Program-made: the position numbers and the translations under genes
NCBI GenBank assembly: GCA_003298465.1
Contig: QNGA01000006.1
Span: 124,001 to 188,000, forward strand
DNA length: 64,000 bases
Reading direction: 5' to 3'
Origin: a halophilic archaeon
GTDB lineage: Archaea; Halobacteriota; Halobacteria; Halobacteriales; Haladaptataceae
Shown here: piece after piece, positions 27,125-36,860 of the stretch
Layout: each line of letters starts with the position of its first letter
Position numbering within the stretch: position 1 is the first letter of the stretch
The notes under the pieces: generated by a model
The model's database searches: none
Told to the model about the DNA's origin: nothing
What the model saw: only the letters and a program-made list of their open reading frames with translations

Positions 27125-27907
27125 TTAGAGTTCGGCGCGTTCGAGTGCTTTATCTACGCTTTCGTCATCGTGAACGATCGTGGACACAGCTTGCGTCATC
27201 GCCCCAGGCTGATCATGCTGGAAGATACTCCGTCCCATTGAGACACCTGCAGCTCCGGCGTCCATTGCTCCACGGACATTGTCAAGCATGGCACGGTCGT
27301 TTTGAGGGTCGCCACCGGCCATAAGAACGGGGAGACTGGTGGAACTCGTTACTTTACGAAAACTCGAGGCATCTCCAGTATACCCTGTTTTTGCTACGTT
27401 AGCCCCGACTTCTTCAGCTATTCGCACTGCATGACTTGCCTGCTCGGCATTATCCTCTTCCATGCCAGGCCCCCGAGCATATGTCATTGCAAGAACTGGC
27501 ATGCCGTACTCTGTGGCATCTTGCGTAATATTCGCAAGTTGTTCTACTTGGCGTGATTCGAATTCACTTCCAATGTTCAGATGGAGCGAGACAGCATCAG
27601 CCCCAAGCCGTACTGCCTCTGCAACGGACCCTGTGATCCGTTTATCATTCGTATTCGGCCCGAGTGTCGTAGAGGCATTGAGATGAATGATATACCCTTT
27701 CCCATTTTTGTGGGGATGGACACGACGAGCAAGACCTTTCTGAGTTAGGACGCTATCCGCTCCACTGCGTGTAACCGCATCAATTGTCTCTTCAATGTTT
27801 TTTAATCCAGCCGTTGAACCAATAGTAATTCCATGGTCCATTGGGACATTTACCATTCGGCCATCAGTACCTATCCGATCCAGTCGAGCGTCGATTCCAG
27901 TTGTCAT
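27125..27907 (-). CDS. DhnA/LsrF-family class I aldolase
   Basis: 260 residues from ATG 27907 (27910 or 27922 also possible). Family motifs: NVPMDHGITIG with the active-site Asp, LNASTTLGPNTN, LHLNIGSE, YARGPG, and the Schiff-base lysine in VAKTGYTGD, then LMAGGDPQN and GVSMGRSIFQ. Members include archaeal fructose-bisphosphate aldolase, the ADH synthase used for archaeal aromatic amino acids, and LsrF. No dehydroquinate-synthase gene is nearby, while the neighbours are proline-type catabolic genes. So a catabolic aldolase role, for instance on 4-hydroxy-2-oxoglutarate, is a reasonable guess. ADH synthase is the fallback. Confidence 0.82.
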   Translation of the reverse strand: MTTGIDARLDRIGTDGRMVNVPMDHGITIGSTAGLKNIEETIDAVTRSGADSVLTQKGLARRVHPHKNGKGYIIHLNASTTLGPNTNDKRITGSVAEAVRLGADAVSLHLNIGSEFESRQVEQLANITQDATEYGMPVLAMTYARGPGMEEDNAEQASHAVRIAEEVGANVAKTGYTGDASSFRKVTSSTSLPVLMAGGDPQNDRAMLDNVRGAMDAGAAGVSMGRSIFQHDQPGAMTQAVSTIVHDDESVDKALERAEL

Positions 27908-27911
27908 CATT

Positions 27912-28115
27912 CTACATCGCATGGTATTCCTTTAAGATGTTCCGGCATAGGAAGACATTGCCAACCAAAGGTACATTATTTTCCAGGTTGAATATTGCTA
28001 GCTTGCCAATATGCCTCGTTCCATCCTCCACTCTGACCAAAACTCGATCAACACAAAGTCCAAACGGAGTAGCTTCTGCTATCCCATCGGCCAGAATTAC
28101 GAAGCTAAACGGCAT
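27912..28115 (-). CDS. Possible small protein upstream of the aldolase
   Basis: 67 residues ending 4 bases before the aldolase ATG at 27907, same strand, so co-transcription is plausible. Sequence begins MPFSFVILADGIAEATPFG and ends ILKEYHAM. It is less acidic than usual for haloarchaea and no family is recognised. It may be a chance frame. Confidence 0.25.
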   Translation of the reverse strand: MPFSFVILADGIAEATPFGLCVDRVLVRVEDGTRHIGKLAIFNLENNVPLVGNVFLCRNILKEYHAM

Positions 28116-28392
28116 ATTATCGCTATCTCAGTCACGAACACCCAAGTATTTGTATTGCTGACGGCTTAGTAGCTCTTACCGAATGTATTATATAGGAAGA
28201 TTGCTATATTTACTATAATCACTATTATATCTAGGAGAAAATCCTGGAATAGTTTTATATGGCGAACAGCTGTTTGAGATATACGTCTATTAGGGACAGT
28301 ACCGAGGCAGACACGCATTTATCCATACTAAGGCTAGATAATTGATCACTAATATAGGCCAAGACTACTAAGAGTAAGCAATCGGTAGAATG

Positions 28393-28800
28393 GGAGTGTT
28401 CAGATAAGGATGAAGGATGAGGCAGTTAAAATTCGTGGTGCTCAATGTCCGAATTCAACCGTCTCGACGAATATAACGATTGGACCAAGTTAGAGTTCTG
28501 GAGCGAGAAACGATACCGGAACCGCCGATGAAGCTCAGTGACCACCTCCACGTAGCATGATTATAATTTTTATATACTGTTTATATCTTAGAATGTTCTA
28601 GTATCGACCTACCATCATAATCTGATACAGAAGGCGGACCTACAGCCGACTGACGGGAAGACGCCGAATCGCCCTGCAGTTGACGAAACCGTGATTCAAC
28701 TCAACGACCAACGCTACTGGCTGTACACCGCCGTCGACCTAGAAGTCAACGAATTCAGCCACTTCAAGCGCTATCCACCGCAGACTATCGTCGTGACAAA
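28393..28800 (+). mobile_element. IS6-family element relic C
   Basis: Starts GTGTTCAGATAAGGATGA, the IS end also seen in copies B and D. Transposase pieces in shifting frames: MSEFNRLDEYNDWTKLEF, then VLERETIPEPPMKLSDHL, then IQKADLQPTDGKTPNRPAVDE and TVIQLNDQRYWLYTAVD. After about 28770 it degenerates. At least three frameshifts or stops. Confidence 0.7.
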
Positions 28801-29199
28801 GTAAGTCGCAGAAGCGATTGATTGCGCAGATAGACTATCGGACGGTCGCCACCCACTACGGCTGTGCGGACACGAATGACGGGTATTGCGTCGTGGCGGA
28901 AATGGCCGAGCGTGTCCTTGGCGTGAACGATACGAACGTCGGACGGTGTCGGCGGACGACGCATTAGGTGGCGGTGGCCGGCATATCAAGATCTCGGTCA
29001 CGGATCCTAATCTCGCCGGCTAGATGCGAGCACACGACGCCTAAAGACGATGTAGTAGCCACTGCGAGCAGTTTGAGATCAGTAGAACGTATACGACACC
29101 AATTTGGCAATCCACTTCGGAAACCCCTCAACAGTGATATATTTCGGCGGATATGATGGACACACGATGCTTATCAGTACGACACCAAATCCCCCACTT
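28801..29199. other. Unassigned sequence between two IS6 ends
   Basis: No complete gene. One frame from 28825 reads IAQIDYRTVATHYGCADTN and AEMAERVLGVNDTNV before a stop; it looks protein-like but I cannot assign it. The segment lies between IS6 relics C and D, whose 5' ends face outward. Confidence 0.35.
29122..29175 (+). repeat. Dispersed repeat shared with 61462-61514
   Basis: CCCTCAACAGTGATA, a variable middle, then TGGAC-CA-G-TGCTTATC. The two copies are over 30 kb apart in the same orientation. Probably an IS-linked or target-site fragment. Confidence 0.4.
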
Positions 29200-29383
29200 C
29201 CGTATATAGTATCTGAAATTGATATCAATTCCAGATGTAGTCGAATCCCCAGTTCCATCAGCTCACTCGGTGTCCGCTCACGCTCCACAAGCTCTAACTC
29301 AATCAAGTCGCTACATTCGGTGAGGCGGTCGAATTCGGGCATAAGACACTACGAATTCCACTGCCTCATCCTTATCTGAATGG
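29200..29383 (-). mobile_element. IS6-family element relic D (5' part)
   Basis: Minus strand reads MPEFDRLTECSDLIELELV, then ERERTPSELMELGIRLHLE and LISISDT, the N-terminus of an IS6-family transposase, then stops matching. The IS end TCATCCTTATCTGAATGGTACC closes near 29383. It is inverted relative to relic C. Confidence 0.65.
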
Positions 29384-29667
29384 TACCCTCAACAACCAAC
29401 AGCATTTTTAGCTAATCGCACTGCTTTCTTCATGAAGCGGTAGATCTACGACATGAACCATCGACGGTTTCCCGCTTCAACTCCCTAGTTCTAACGGTCA
29501 AAATCGACGCTATCTAGCAATTCACCAGAGTCGGGCACTCTGAATCACGCCTGTGGAGACTGCGCTCTCTGCCATACACCCGTATCTCTAAGGCAGGTCG
29601 TGGAAACAGGAAGCCCCACCCTCACTGAGCGAACTACGTCAGCCGTGAGCAAGTAGGATAGGGTAGT

Positions 29668-30036
29668 TTACAATGGCTCAATGAGCTCGACATGGTGGCC
29701 ATCCGGGTCCTTCACAAATGCTGTCCGAGCGCCGGCAGCGGGCTGATCACCGGGTTCTTTTACGACGCCATGGTGATCAATTTCCTCAAAGACGGCGTCA
29801 ACATCGTCGACGTCCACTGCAACGTGGTCGTAGTGATCTCCCTGATTGCTTGGTGTCTGTCCATCTGTGTCCGACAGCTGGAATTCGACACCGTTCTCGT
29901 CAGCGACATAGATGTTGTGTGTATCGCCGTCTTCGGTGGTGAACTCCCAAGAACGTTCGAAGTCAAGCTGTTCGACGTACCAATCGGCCGTACGGTCTGC
30001 ATCACCGACGTTCAAACAAGTATGAAGTATCGCCAT
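29668..30036 (-). CDS. VOC-family protein (glyoxalase I-like)
   Basis: 122 residues, complete: MAILHTCLNVGDADRTADWY, FERSWEFTTEDGDTHNIYV, ENGVEFQLSD, DHYDHVAVDVDDVDAVF and TAFVKDPDGHHVELIEPL. This is the full two-module VOC pattern, with metal ligands at His5 region, Glu of VEFQL, His of YDHVAV and Glu of HVELIE. It fits lactoylglutathione-lyase-like proteins; since haloarchaea use other thiols, its substrate is uncertain. Confidence 0.82.
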   Translation of the reverse strand: MAILHTCLNVGDADRTADWYVEQLDFERSWEFTTEDGDTHNIYVADENGVEFQLSDTDGQTPSNQGDHYDHVAVDVDDVDAVFEEIDHHGVVKEPGDQPAAGARTAFVKDPDGHHVELIEPL

Positions 30037-30168
30037 AGATCATCTAACCACACCCCTATATTAAATCTGACTGAAGATGCAACCTTTTCGCCAATGTTGT
30101 CTCAGAGAATGCATCACTACGGTCGAAATCGGTGCATGGTCAAATTTATAGTCCAATTATGGATGGAA

Positions 30169-30835
30169 TTACGCTTCAGGTGCTGGTAGAGTGGCGAACC
30201 CTCCATCATCGGTAGGCTGAATCGATTCTAGCTCCTTACACAATCGGAGATCATACCTTGTGCGTGCTTCCTCGACAAGTACCGGTGAAGCATAAAGACG
30301 TTCTAGTTATATTGTACCCGTCGCCCGCAGTACCCGTACTTCTTCGGAATCGATGACACCAATTGTTGATAGGGCTCCTACCAGCCCTGTGCGGACAGTC
30401 TCGACGACAGGTAGTAGACAGACACCTCGAATTGTGCTGGCTGTAATCGCGTAAATCAAGGTATCCGTTCCGTTCAGCTCGGCTACAATGTCCTTGTGGA
30501 TGAATCTGCCGACCCGACACTCATCGCGTTCCCATTCGTTGTTTCAGTAAGACCGCGAACGAAAATACGCTTAATCTAGGGTAGATCCAGCTCAGGCTCA
30601 TAAATCGCGAATGGACGCCGACTAATGACGTTCGTATCTAGCCCTTATCAAGCTGATATTTTTCCCTTGTTTATTAAATACAAGAACGTCGATGTTGTCG
30701 AGTTCGAGTGTTTTCACTACCGTGCCAGCAGGTTCTCTAATCTAGTCATCGGGGATGGGATCGGTCTCTTACACCTGTTCGGTGATTTCGAACTCCGGCA
30801 GCTCCGTTTGTCCACGTGCGTCAAGTATCGGATCT
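30169..30835 (-). pseudogene. Decayed LarA-like (nickel-pincer racemase family) gene
   Basis: Minus strand, C-terminal part: RPFAIYEPELDLP-stop, IKRIFVRGLTETTNGNAM, GSADFIHKDIVAELNGTDTLI, YAITASTIRGVCLLPVVET and GALSTIGVIDSEEVRVLRA, aligning block by block with the intact homologue at 47024-48358. Upstream, DNIDVLVFNKQGKNIS and an N-terminal piece TELPEFEITEQV-stop also match. The middle is deleted (the catalytic His/Lys region) and there are several stops and frameshifts. It ends at TAA 30169-30171. It lies just upstream of lctP on the opposite strand. Confidence 0.8.
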
Positions 30836-31281
30836 TGGGGACTCTAAGATCAAATTGTTGGTTCCTGCATGAGGATAGTGTTCAATCTCACGAAATCATT
30901 TTCCAGAATAGTATACTTATACAATTTCCGTAACGATTTGATATAATATTTACAGATTACGGAGAGGGAAGGATTCGCCGAATGATTCCATGAATAGTGT
31001 AACTATCCTACATACGTCAGTTAAGAATGCCGAAGGCAATACTTTATACAAAGAAATTTTCTGCAAGTAGGAGCCGTAATTTTGTGCCCGTTACAGTACT
31101 ATGTACGTGATAGGCAGTCCAAAATCGTCGAGGAACGAAGTACTGAGAGAGTATGTTAAGTGTCACACGAGGAAGCGTACAGAGGGAGATCGTTGCTCTC
31201 TCCCGGGCAATTCAATTCCTAAGAAAGTAGTTTTACTATATGTATAACAGATCTTATGGAGTGGCAATAAAGCGAATAGAG
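30836..31281. other. AT-rich intergenic region
   Basis: About 445 bases without a supported gene. Confidence 0.4.
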
Positions 31282-31542
31282 TTACGACGATTGTGATATC
31301 GTCTCATTGAATAGCTGTTTTGCCGTAAATCGCCTTGTCTCTCTCATTTTCACGCGGAACTCTTGGTAGTCGTTGAGAAAAATACTCTTTTTTAGCCTTC
31401 GTTGTAGTAACTCGTGTATTTTGCTCTTCATGGAATCAAGCTGGCGGATTTGTACGCTCATTGCGGTAGGAAGCACTATTGTTGCACCTAGTAGTGTAAT
31501 CCATTTATTATATAATCTAGTGTACGTTATTTCGTCTAACAT
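31282..31542 (-). CDS. Possible small basic protein
   Basis: 86 residues, rich in Lys, Arg, Thr and Ile, with one short hydrophobic stretch (WITLLGATIVLPTAM). Composition is not haloarchaeal and the DNA is AT-rich, so it may be a chance frame or foreign DNA. No family recognised. Confidence 0.2.
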   Translation of the reverse strand: MLDEITYTRLYNKWITLLGATIVLPTAMSVQIRQLDSMKSKIHELLQRRLKKSIFLNDYQEFRVKMRETRRFTAKQLFNETISQSS

Positions 31543-31677
31543 TAATTATTTAAACTGTAGAGTTCTCATGTGAATTGTGGCGCAAAAGATGCTAACTCAT
31601 AACAAAGAATTCAATGTACAGAAAGACGCTGTAATCCAACGAAATTGGATTAGAAACAGGAGGTCAATGAGGTAATC

Positions 31678-33426
31678 ATGGCCAGTGCATTCGCAGCCCT
31701 AATCGCGCTACTGCCGATATTGACCATCACGTACCTGATGGTCGGTCGGTTCTGGCCAGCAACCCGTGCCATGCCGGTCGCCTGGCTAGTCGCGATTGCA
31801 GCCGGGTACATCGGATGGAACATGAACCTACAGTGGATCGCTGCTGCGACAATCAACGGCTTCATTACAGCAATCAGTATCCTCTGGATCGTCTTCGGTG
31901 CGATTCTACTCTTATACACGCTCCGGGAAGCCGGAGCGTTCGACGTGATCAGTCAAGGATTCGTCTCAGTGAGCGAGGACCGTCGCGTGCAGGTAGTCCT
32001 GCTCGTGTTCCTTATGGGATCGTTCATTGAAGGTGCAGCCGGATTCGGAACACCTGCAGCAATCGTCGGTCCCCTCTTGGTTGGACTCGGCTTCCCGCCA
32101 ATGGCGGCCGTCGTTGTTGCCCTCACAGGCAACCTGATGGCCATCACTTTCGGAGCCGTTGGGACACCGCTCATCATTGGGATGATAGACATCTTCCAAT
32201 CGGTCAGCAGGATTCAGACCGAAGTCGTGGCAAACGGCCCGTATACAAGTATCGCAACATGGGTTGGTGACATCGCCGTCTGGGCCGCAACATACCACGT
32301 CATTGTCGGTATATTCCTGCCGTTCATCGGGGTAGCGATGATGACGCGCTTCTTCGGTGAGGAACGCTCCATCAAACCCGCACTCGAAGTGCTACCGCTC
32401 ACGCTGTTCGCGTGGGCGTCCTTCGCTATCCCATATTGGCTAACTGCCTACTTCCTCGGTCCTGAATTCCCGGCTCTTATCGGCGCAATGGTGGGACTGT
32501 TCCTCACGGTTGGCGTACTGAAAGCCGGGTTTTTCCATCCGGACGAGGAATGGGACTTCAACAAAAAATCAGATTGGCCGGATCATTGGATCGGAGACAT
32601 CCAGCCCGGTGAATCAGTCGGATCAAAAGGAGAATTAGCGGCCGATGGAGGCGAAGTCACCACGGCTGGCAAGAGAGAGACCACAGACAGTGGAATGTCA
32701 CTCTGGGTTGCCTGGCTTCCGTACGGGATACTGGCCGCGTTGCTCGTGCTAACACGAGTTTGGGACCCATTAGTGGGGTTCCTCCAGAACACTCTCGTCT
32801 TAAGTTGGACGAATATCCTCGGGACTGATCTCTCGAATTCAATCGAAGTCCTCTATCTTCCGGGCGCAGCCTTCGTTGCTGTGCACCTGCTCACGATACC
32901 ACTCCACGACATGGATACACCGGAAGTCAAGGATGCCTGGTACGAGACTGTCGAAAAGGTAACACCCGCTGTCATTGCACTGCTCTTTGCTGTCGCAACA
33001 GTGCAGATCATGCTCCAATCCGGTGCGAGTACCGGACAAGACAGTATGCTCATCGTATTGTCAGAAATAGTGGCCAACACCGCTGGAGGTGTCTATCCTT
33101 TCTTTGCACCGTTCGTCGGAGCACTCGGTGCCTTCCTCGCCGGATCAAATACGGTAAGCGACATCCTCTTTGGGACCTTCCAGTACGGTGTCGCTACCGA
33201 TATCGGTGCCTCCCGGACTCTTGTGTTGGGCGCACAAGCGGTTGGTGGTGCAATCGGTAACCTCATCGCCATTCACAACGTGGTTGCTGCACTCGCGGTT
33301 GTCGGTCTCGTCGGTGAGGAGGGTCGGGTAATCCGGTATGAGCTGATACCGCTATTATATTATGGCACTGCAACAGGGTTACTGACCCTGCTCTTCGTCT
33401 ACGTCCTCTTCCCTGCAATCTACTAA
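31678..33426 (+). CDS. lctP: LctP-family permease (lactate/glycolate)
   Basis: 582 residues, usual for LctP/GlcA permeases that import L- or D-lactate and glycolate with protons. Strongly hydrophobic, with FIEGAAGFGTPAAIVGPLLV, the family signature, then GAVGTPLIIGM. The C-terminal core has GALGAFLAGSNTVSDILFG and AQAVGGAIGNLIAIHNVVAA. A central hydrophilic acidic loop (about residues 285-345) is longer than in bacterial proteins. A GGAGGT and a second GAGGT lie within 20 bases before the ATG, so a Shine-Dalgarno leader is likely. Glycolate or lactate import is suggested by the oxidase gene that follows. Confidence 0.88.
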   Translation: MASAFAALIALLPILTITYLMVGRFWPATRAMPVAWLVAIAAGYIGWNMNLQWIAAATINGFITAISILWIVFGAILLLYTLREAGAFDVISQGFVSVSEDRRVQVVLLVFLMGSFIEGAAGFGTPAAIVGPLLVGLGFPPMAAVVVALTGNLMAITFGAVGTPLIIGMIDIFQSVSRIQTEVVANGPYTSIATWVGDIAVWAATYHVIVGIFLPFIGVAMMTRFFGEERSIKPALEVLPLTLFAWASFAIPYWLTAYFLGPEFPALIGAMVGLFLTVGVLKAGFFHPDEEWDFNKKSDWPDHWIGDIQPGESVGSKGELAADGGEVTTAGKRETTDSGMSLWVAWLPYGILAALLVLTRVWDPLVGFLQNTLVLSWTNILGTDLSNSIEVLYLPGAAFVAVHLLTIPLHDMDTPEVKDAWYETVEKVTPAVIALLFAVATVQIMLQSGASTGQDSMLIVLSEIVANTAGGVYPFFAPFVGALGAFLAGSNTVSDILFGTFQYGVATDIGASRTLVLGAQAVGGAIGNLIAIHNVVAALAVVGLVGEEGRVIRYELIPLLYYGTATGLLTLLFVYVLFPAIY

Positions 33427-33628
33427 CGAATACAAATTTCTTTTAATTCGGCTCCTGCTTTCGAAAGCACCGTCGAATTCTCTTCTATATAGATTCGTCC
33501 ATACAAACCTTCTTTGGAGGGTTTTCGGGAAATTCATATCTCCGCTGAAGATAACACGCCTTACAGTGGCAGTGCCAATTCATGACGGAAGACGATGATA
33601 TCGATGTGTGTGTACACCCACCACAACT

Positions 33629-33638
33629 ATTAATAAAA
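33629..33638 (+). promoter_or_regulatory. TATA box of the GlcDF-type oxidase
   Basis: ATTAATAAAA is centred about 29 bases before ATG 33662. The longer in-frame start at 33608 lies upstream of this box, so 33662 is preferred. Confidence 0.55.
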
Positions 33639-33661
33639 GCAAACTTCAACGAGATATTGTA

Positions 33662-36652
33662 ATGGCCACTGAGAAGCCACGACCTGATCTTAGCGATTTC
33701 GAGACTTTTCGAGAAGCGCAAAATCTTGAACACGAGGACGTAGAGGAATATGCGTCACTCGCGGCGGACCTCAGAAAAGAACTTGAGGGGGAAGTCCGGT
33801 TCGACGAATACTCACAGGTTCTCTATGCAACCGACGGCAGTATCTATCGAGCACGCCCTGCCGGGGTTGTTATTCCGCATCACTTGAACGACGTGCAGAA
33901 AGCAGTTCAGGTCGCGTTCGACCACGACGTGCCGATTCTGGCTCGTGGGACGGGGTCGTCACTCGGGGGACAGGCCGTCGGGCCTGGATGTGTAATCCTG
34001 GACATGAGTAAGTATATGAATGATATACTGGACATAGATCCTGAAGGTCAAGAGGCAACGATCCAACCCGGGGTCGTTCAGGATGATCTCGACGAACATC
34101 TCAACCAGTATGGTCTGAAGTTCGCTCCTGACCCGGCCTCTTCGAACCGGGCGACGGTCGGTGGCGGAATCGGAAACAATTCGACGGGCGCACATTCGGT
34201 CCGATACGGAATCACCGACGAGTATACTGAGGAATTGAAAGTCGTGCTTTCGGATGGGTCCGTGATCCAGACGCGAGAAATCGTACTCGATAGCGATGAA
34301 TGGGATGATATCGTAAGTGATGATACGCTGGAGGCGGATATCTACCGGACCGTCAGATCGATAGTCGAGGACAACGAAGCCGAGATTGAGAAGCGCTATC
34401 CCGATCTGAAGCGGAACGTAAGCGGTTACAACCTCCATAAGGTCATCTACGAGAACGAAGAGGGCCAAGAGGTTATCAATCTCTCAAAACTCCTGGTCGG
34501 CTCGGAAAGTACGCTTGGCGTCGTTGTTGAGGCAACGGTGAGTCTAGTTCCAAAGCCGGATGAGACGGCGCTTGCTCTCTACTGTTTTGACGATCTCATT
34601 GACACGATGGCGGCAGTTCCTGAAGCGCTGGAGTTCGACGTCAGTGCTGTCGAACTCATGGACGACGAAGTGTTTAGGTTGGCGCGTGAATCCGCGGAGT
34701 TCTCCCAGTATGCCGAACCGATTCCGGAACGGGCCGCGGCTGCTCTGATGATCGAGTTCGATTCCGAGTTAGTCGACGACTTTGAGGCAGCTATTTCGGA
34801 AACGAACGACCACTTTGTCGAGACTGGCCAAGCGTTCGACGTGATCGAAGCCTATACGGAGGAAGAACAACAGAAACTCTGGAAGCTTCGAAAGGCAGCC
34901 ATCCCCCTCTTGATGAGTCTTGACGGGGATCCGAAGCCCTATCCGTTTATCGAGGACGCGACCGTGCCACCAGAAGAACTCGCGAAGTACGTGCAATCGT
35001 TCGAGGACGTTCTGGTCAACCATGATACGTCGGCCGCCTACTTCGCCCATGCTGGTAGCGGGACGCTCCATATTCGGCCAATTCTGAACTTAAAAGAGGA
35101 CGAAGGAATTCAGCGGATGAGGTCCATTACTGACGAAGTGACGGATCTCGTCGTGGAACATCACGGGTCCTTCTCGGGGGAGCACGGCGATGGCCTCGCA
35201 CGGACGGAATTCAATCCCAAGATGTATGGGCCCCAGCTATGGGATGCGTTCAAGGAAGTGAAGGAAACGTTCGATCCGGGATGGAATATGAACCCTGGGA
35301 AGGTCGTCTATCACGACGAAAATCCGACCGACATGCGTGACGACCTCCGGTATGGCGCCGAATACAGCTCGATTCAACCCCAAACGAAACTTGACTTCGA
35401 CGATGAAGGCAGTTTCTCCGAGTTGGTTGAACTGTGTAACGGCTGTGGGAACTGTCGACAGACAGATGGTGACGTGATGTGTCCGACCTATCGCGTCTCA
35501 AAAGACGAGATGGAGTCGACTCGGGGCCGGGCCAATATGTTGCGTGAAGCCATCAGCGGGGAACTGCCCGAAGGGGAGATGTTCACTGAACGGTTCCAGG
35601 AGGAGGTTCTCGACCTCTGTATCGGGTGTAAAGGATGTATGAACGACTGCCCCACTGGGGTGGACCTGGCGAAGCTCAAAACCGAAGTTAAACACCAGTA
35701 TCACCAGCAAGAAGAGCCGAACGTTCGTGAGAAGATATTCGCGAATATCGAGCCGTTGTCGGCGCTTGGAAGTCGCTTCGCCCCCGTCTCGAATTGGGTT
35801 CCCAAGCTTCCCGGTGCTCGAACCGTACTCGAAAGATTCGTCGGGATATCGAAAGAGCGGGAACTGCCCCAGTTCCAGTCAGAGAGTTTCGAGGAGTGGT
35901 TCGAGTCCAGAGGACCCAAGGTCTCACTCTCCGAGGCCGATGATAAGGTACTACTCTTCCCCGATACATACACGAATTACAACTATCCGGACGCGGGCAA
36001 AGCTGCCGTTGCAGTTCTTGAGGCGGCCGACGTTCACGTTGATCTGCCCGATAATGTCGCCCCAAGTGGCCGGCCTGCGTTCTCGAAGGGATTCTTGGAC
36101 CTCGCCGAGGATCGGGCGCAACAGAACGTAGAAGCACTCGTCCCCTACATCAACGATGGGTGGTCGGTGCTCTTCGTGGAACCATCTGATGCAGTGATGT
36201 TACAGGACGAGTATCTTGATCTGATAGACGACCCAGCCGTCGAAGACGTTGCAGCCAACTCCTACAGCGTCTTAGAATACATTGACGCAAACTGGCTGGA
36301 CGACGACATCGCTTTCGATGCGTCTGATCAGATGCTTACGTATCACGGGCACTGCAATCAGAAGGCGATGAACAAGGACCATCACGCGGTTGGCGTCTTA
36401 CGGCGAGCCGGCTACCGTGTTGACCCTCTTGACAGTGCTTGCTGTGGGATGGCCGGATCGTTTGGTTACGAGGCCGAACACTACGACCTCTCGAAAGCCA
36501 TGGGTCGCCGCTTGTTCGAGAAGGTCGACGCGAGCGATGGCGACGAAGTAGTCGCCCCGGGCGCGTCCTGCCGCAGCCAATTGGGTGACCGACCAAACGA
36601 GGACCGTCCGCCCCATCCCATCGAAAAGGTCGCAGACGCACTCGGCACCTGA
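33662..36652 (+). CDS. GlcD-GlcF fusion: FAD and iron-sulfur glycolate/D-lactate oxidase
   Basis: 996 residues. Residues about 40-260: FAD-binding PCMH domain (LARGTGSSLGGQAVGPGCVILDMSKY, ATVGGGIGNNSTGAHSVRYG). About 260-510: FAD-linked oxidase C-terminal domain, ending in EHGDGLARTEF and a helix to PGKVVY. About 592-665: two 4Fe-4S clusters, CNGCGNCRQTDGDVMCP and CIGCKGCMNDCP. The last 230 residues hold CCG motifs (HGHCNQKAM, DSACCGMAGSFG). The reaction is oxidation of glycolate to glyoxylate or of D-lactate to pyruvate, with electrons to the membrane chain. Both substrates fit the upstream permease; malate synthase next door favours glycolate. Confidence 0.88.
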   Translation: MATEKPRPDLSDFETFREAQNLEHEDVEEYASLAADLRKELEGEVRFDEYSQVLYATDGSIYRARPAGVVIPHHLNDVQKAVQVAFDHDVPILARGTGSSLGGQAVGPGCVILDMSKYMNDILDIDPEGQEATIQPGVVQDDLDEHLNQYGLKFAPDPASSNRATVGGGIGNNSTGAHSVRYGITDEYTEELKVVLSDGSVIQTREIVLDSDEWDDIVSDDTLEADIYRTVRSIVEDNEAEIEKRYPDLKRNVSGYNLHKVIYENEEGQEVINLSKLLVGSESTLGVVVEATVSLVPKPDETALALYCFDDLIDTMAAVPEALEFDVSAVELMDDEVFRLARESAEFSQYAEPIPERAAAALMIEFDSELVDDFEAAISETNDHFVETGQAFDVIEAYTEEEQQKLWKLRKAAIPLLMSLDGDPKPYPFIEDATVPPEELAKYVQSFEDVLVNHDTSAAYFAHAGSGTLHIRPILNLKEDEGIQRMRSITDEVTDLVVEHHGSFSGEHGDGLARTEFNPKMYGPQLWDAFKEVKETFDPGWNMNPGKVVYHDENPTDMRDDLRYGAEYSSIQPQTKLDFDDEGSFSELVELCNGCGNCRQTDGDVMCPTYRVSKDEMESTRGRANMLREAISGELPEGEMFTERFQEEVLDLCIGCKGCMNDCPTGVDLAKLKTEVKHQYHQQEEPNVREKIFANIEPLSALGSRFAPVSNWVPKLPGARTVLERFVGISKERELPQFQSESFEEWFESRGPKVSLSEADDKVLLFPDTYTNYNYPDAGKAAVAVLEAADVHVDLPDNVAPSGRPAFSKGFLDLAEDRAQQNVEALVPYINDGWSVLFVEPSDAVMLQDEYLDLIDDPAVEDVAANSYSVLEYIDANWLDDDIAFDASDQMLTYHGHCNQKAMNKDHHAVGVLRRAGYRVDPLDSACCGMAGSFGYEAEHYDLSKAMGRRLFEKVDASDGDEVVAPGASCRSQLGDRPNEDRPPHPIEKVADALGT

Positions 36653-36860
36653 CTTTTTCCTACTCCCTTCCGTCTAAATCGGTGCGCAGGACGGCCTCAG
36701 ATGCTGAACGAGTGTATGTGGACCAGGGTTCTCCTCGCGTCGAATTTCTCCGAAGCGGGCGATTCAGGTTCGGAGCGTGCGCGCTGCCGCGGTCACTGGC
36801 AAAAGAAGCTGTGAACTTCGTCTCTCGGTTCTCTACTGTAGCGCCGTGCGTGCAATGACA

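Noticed and set aside
31678..36652. Reading lctP and the GlcDF fusion as one operon
   Set aside because: The 235-base gap contains a good TATA box (33629-33638) for the second gene, so separate transcripts are more likely.
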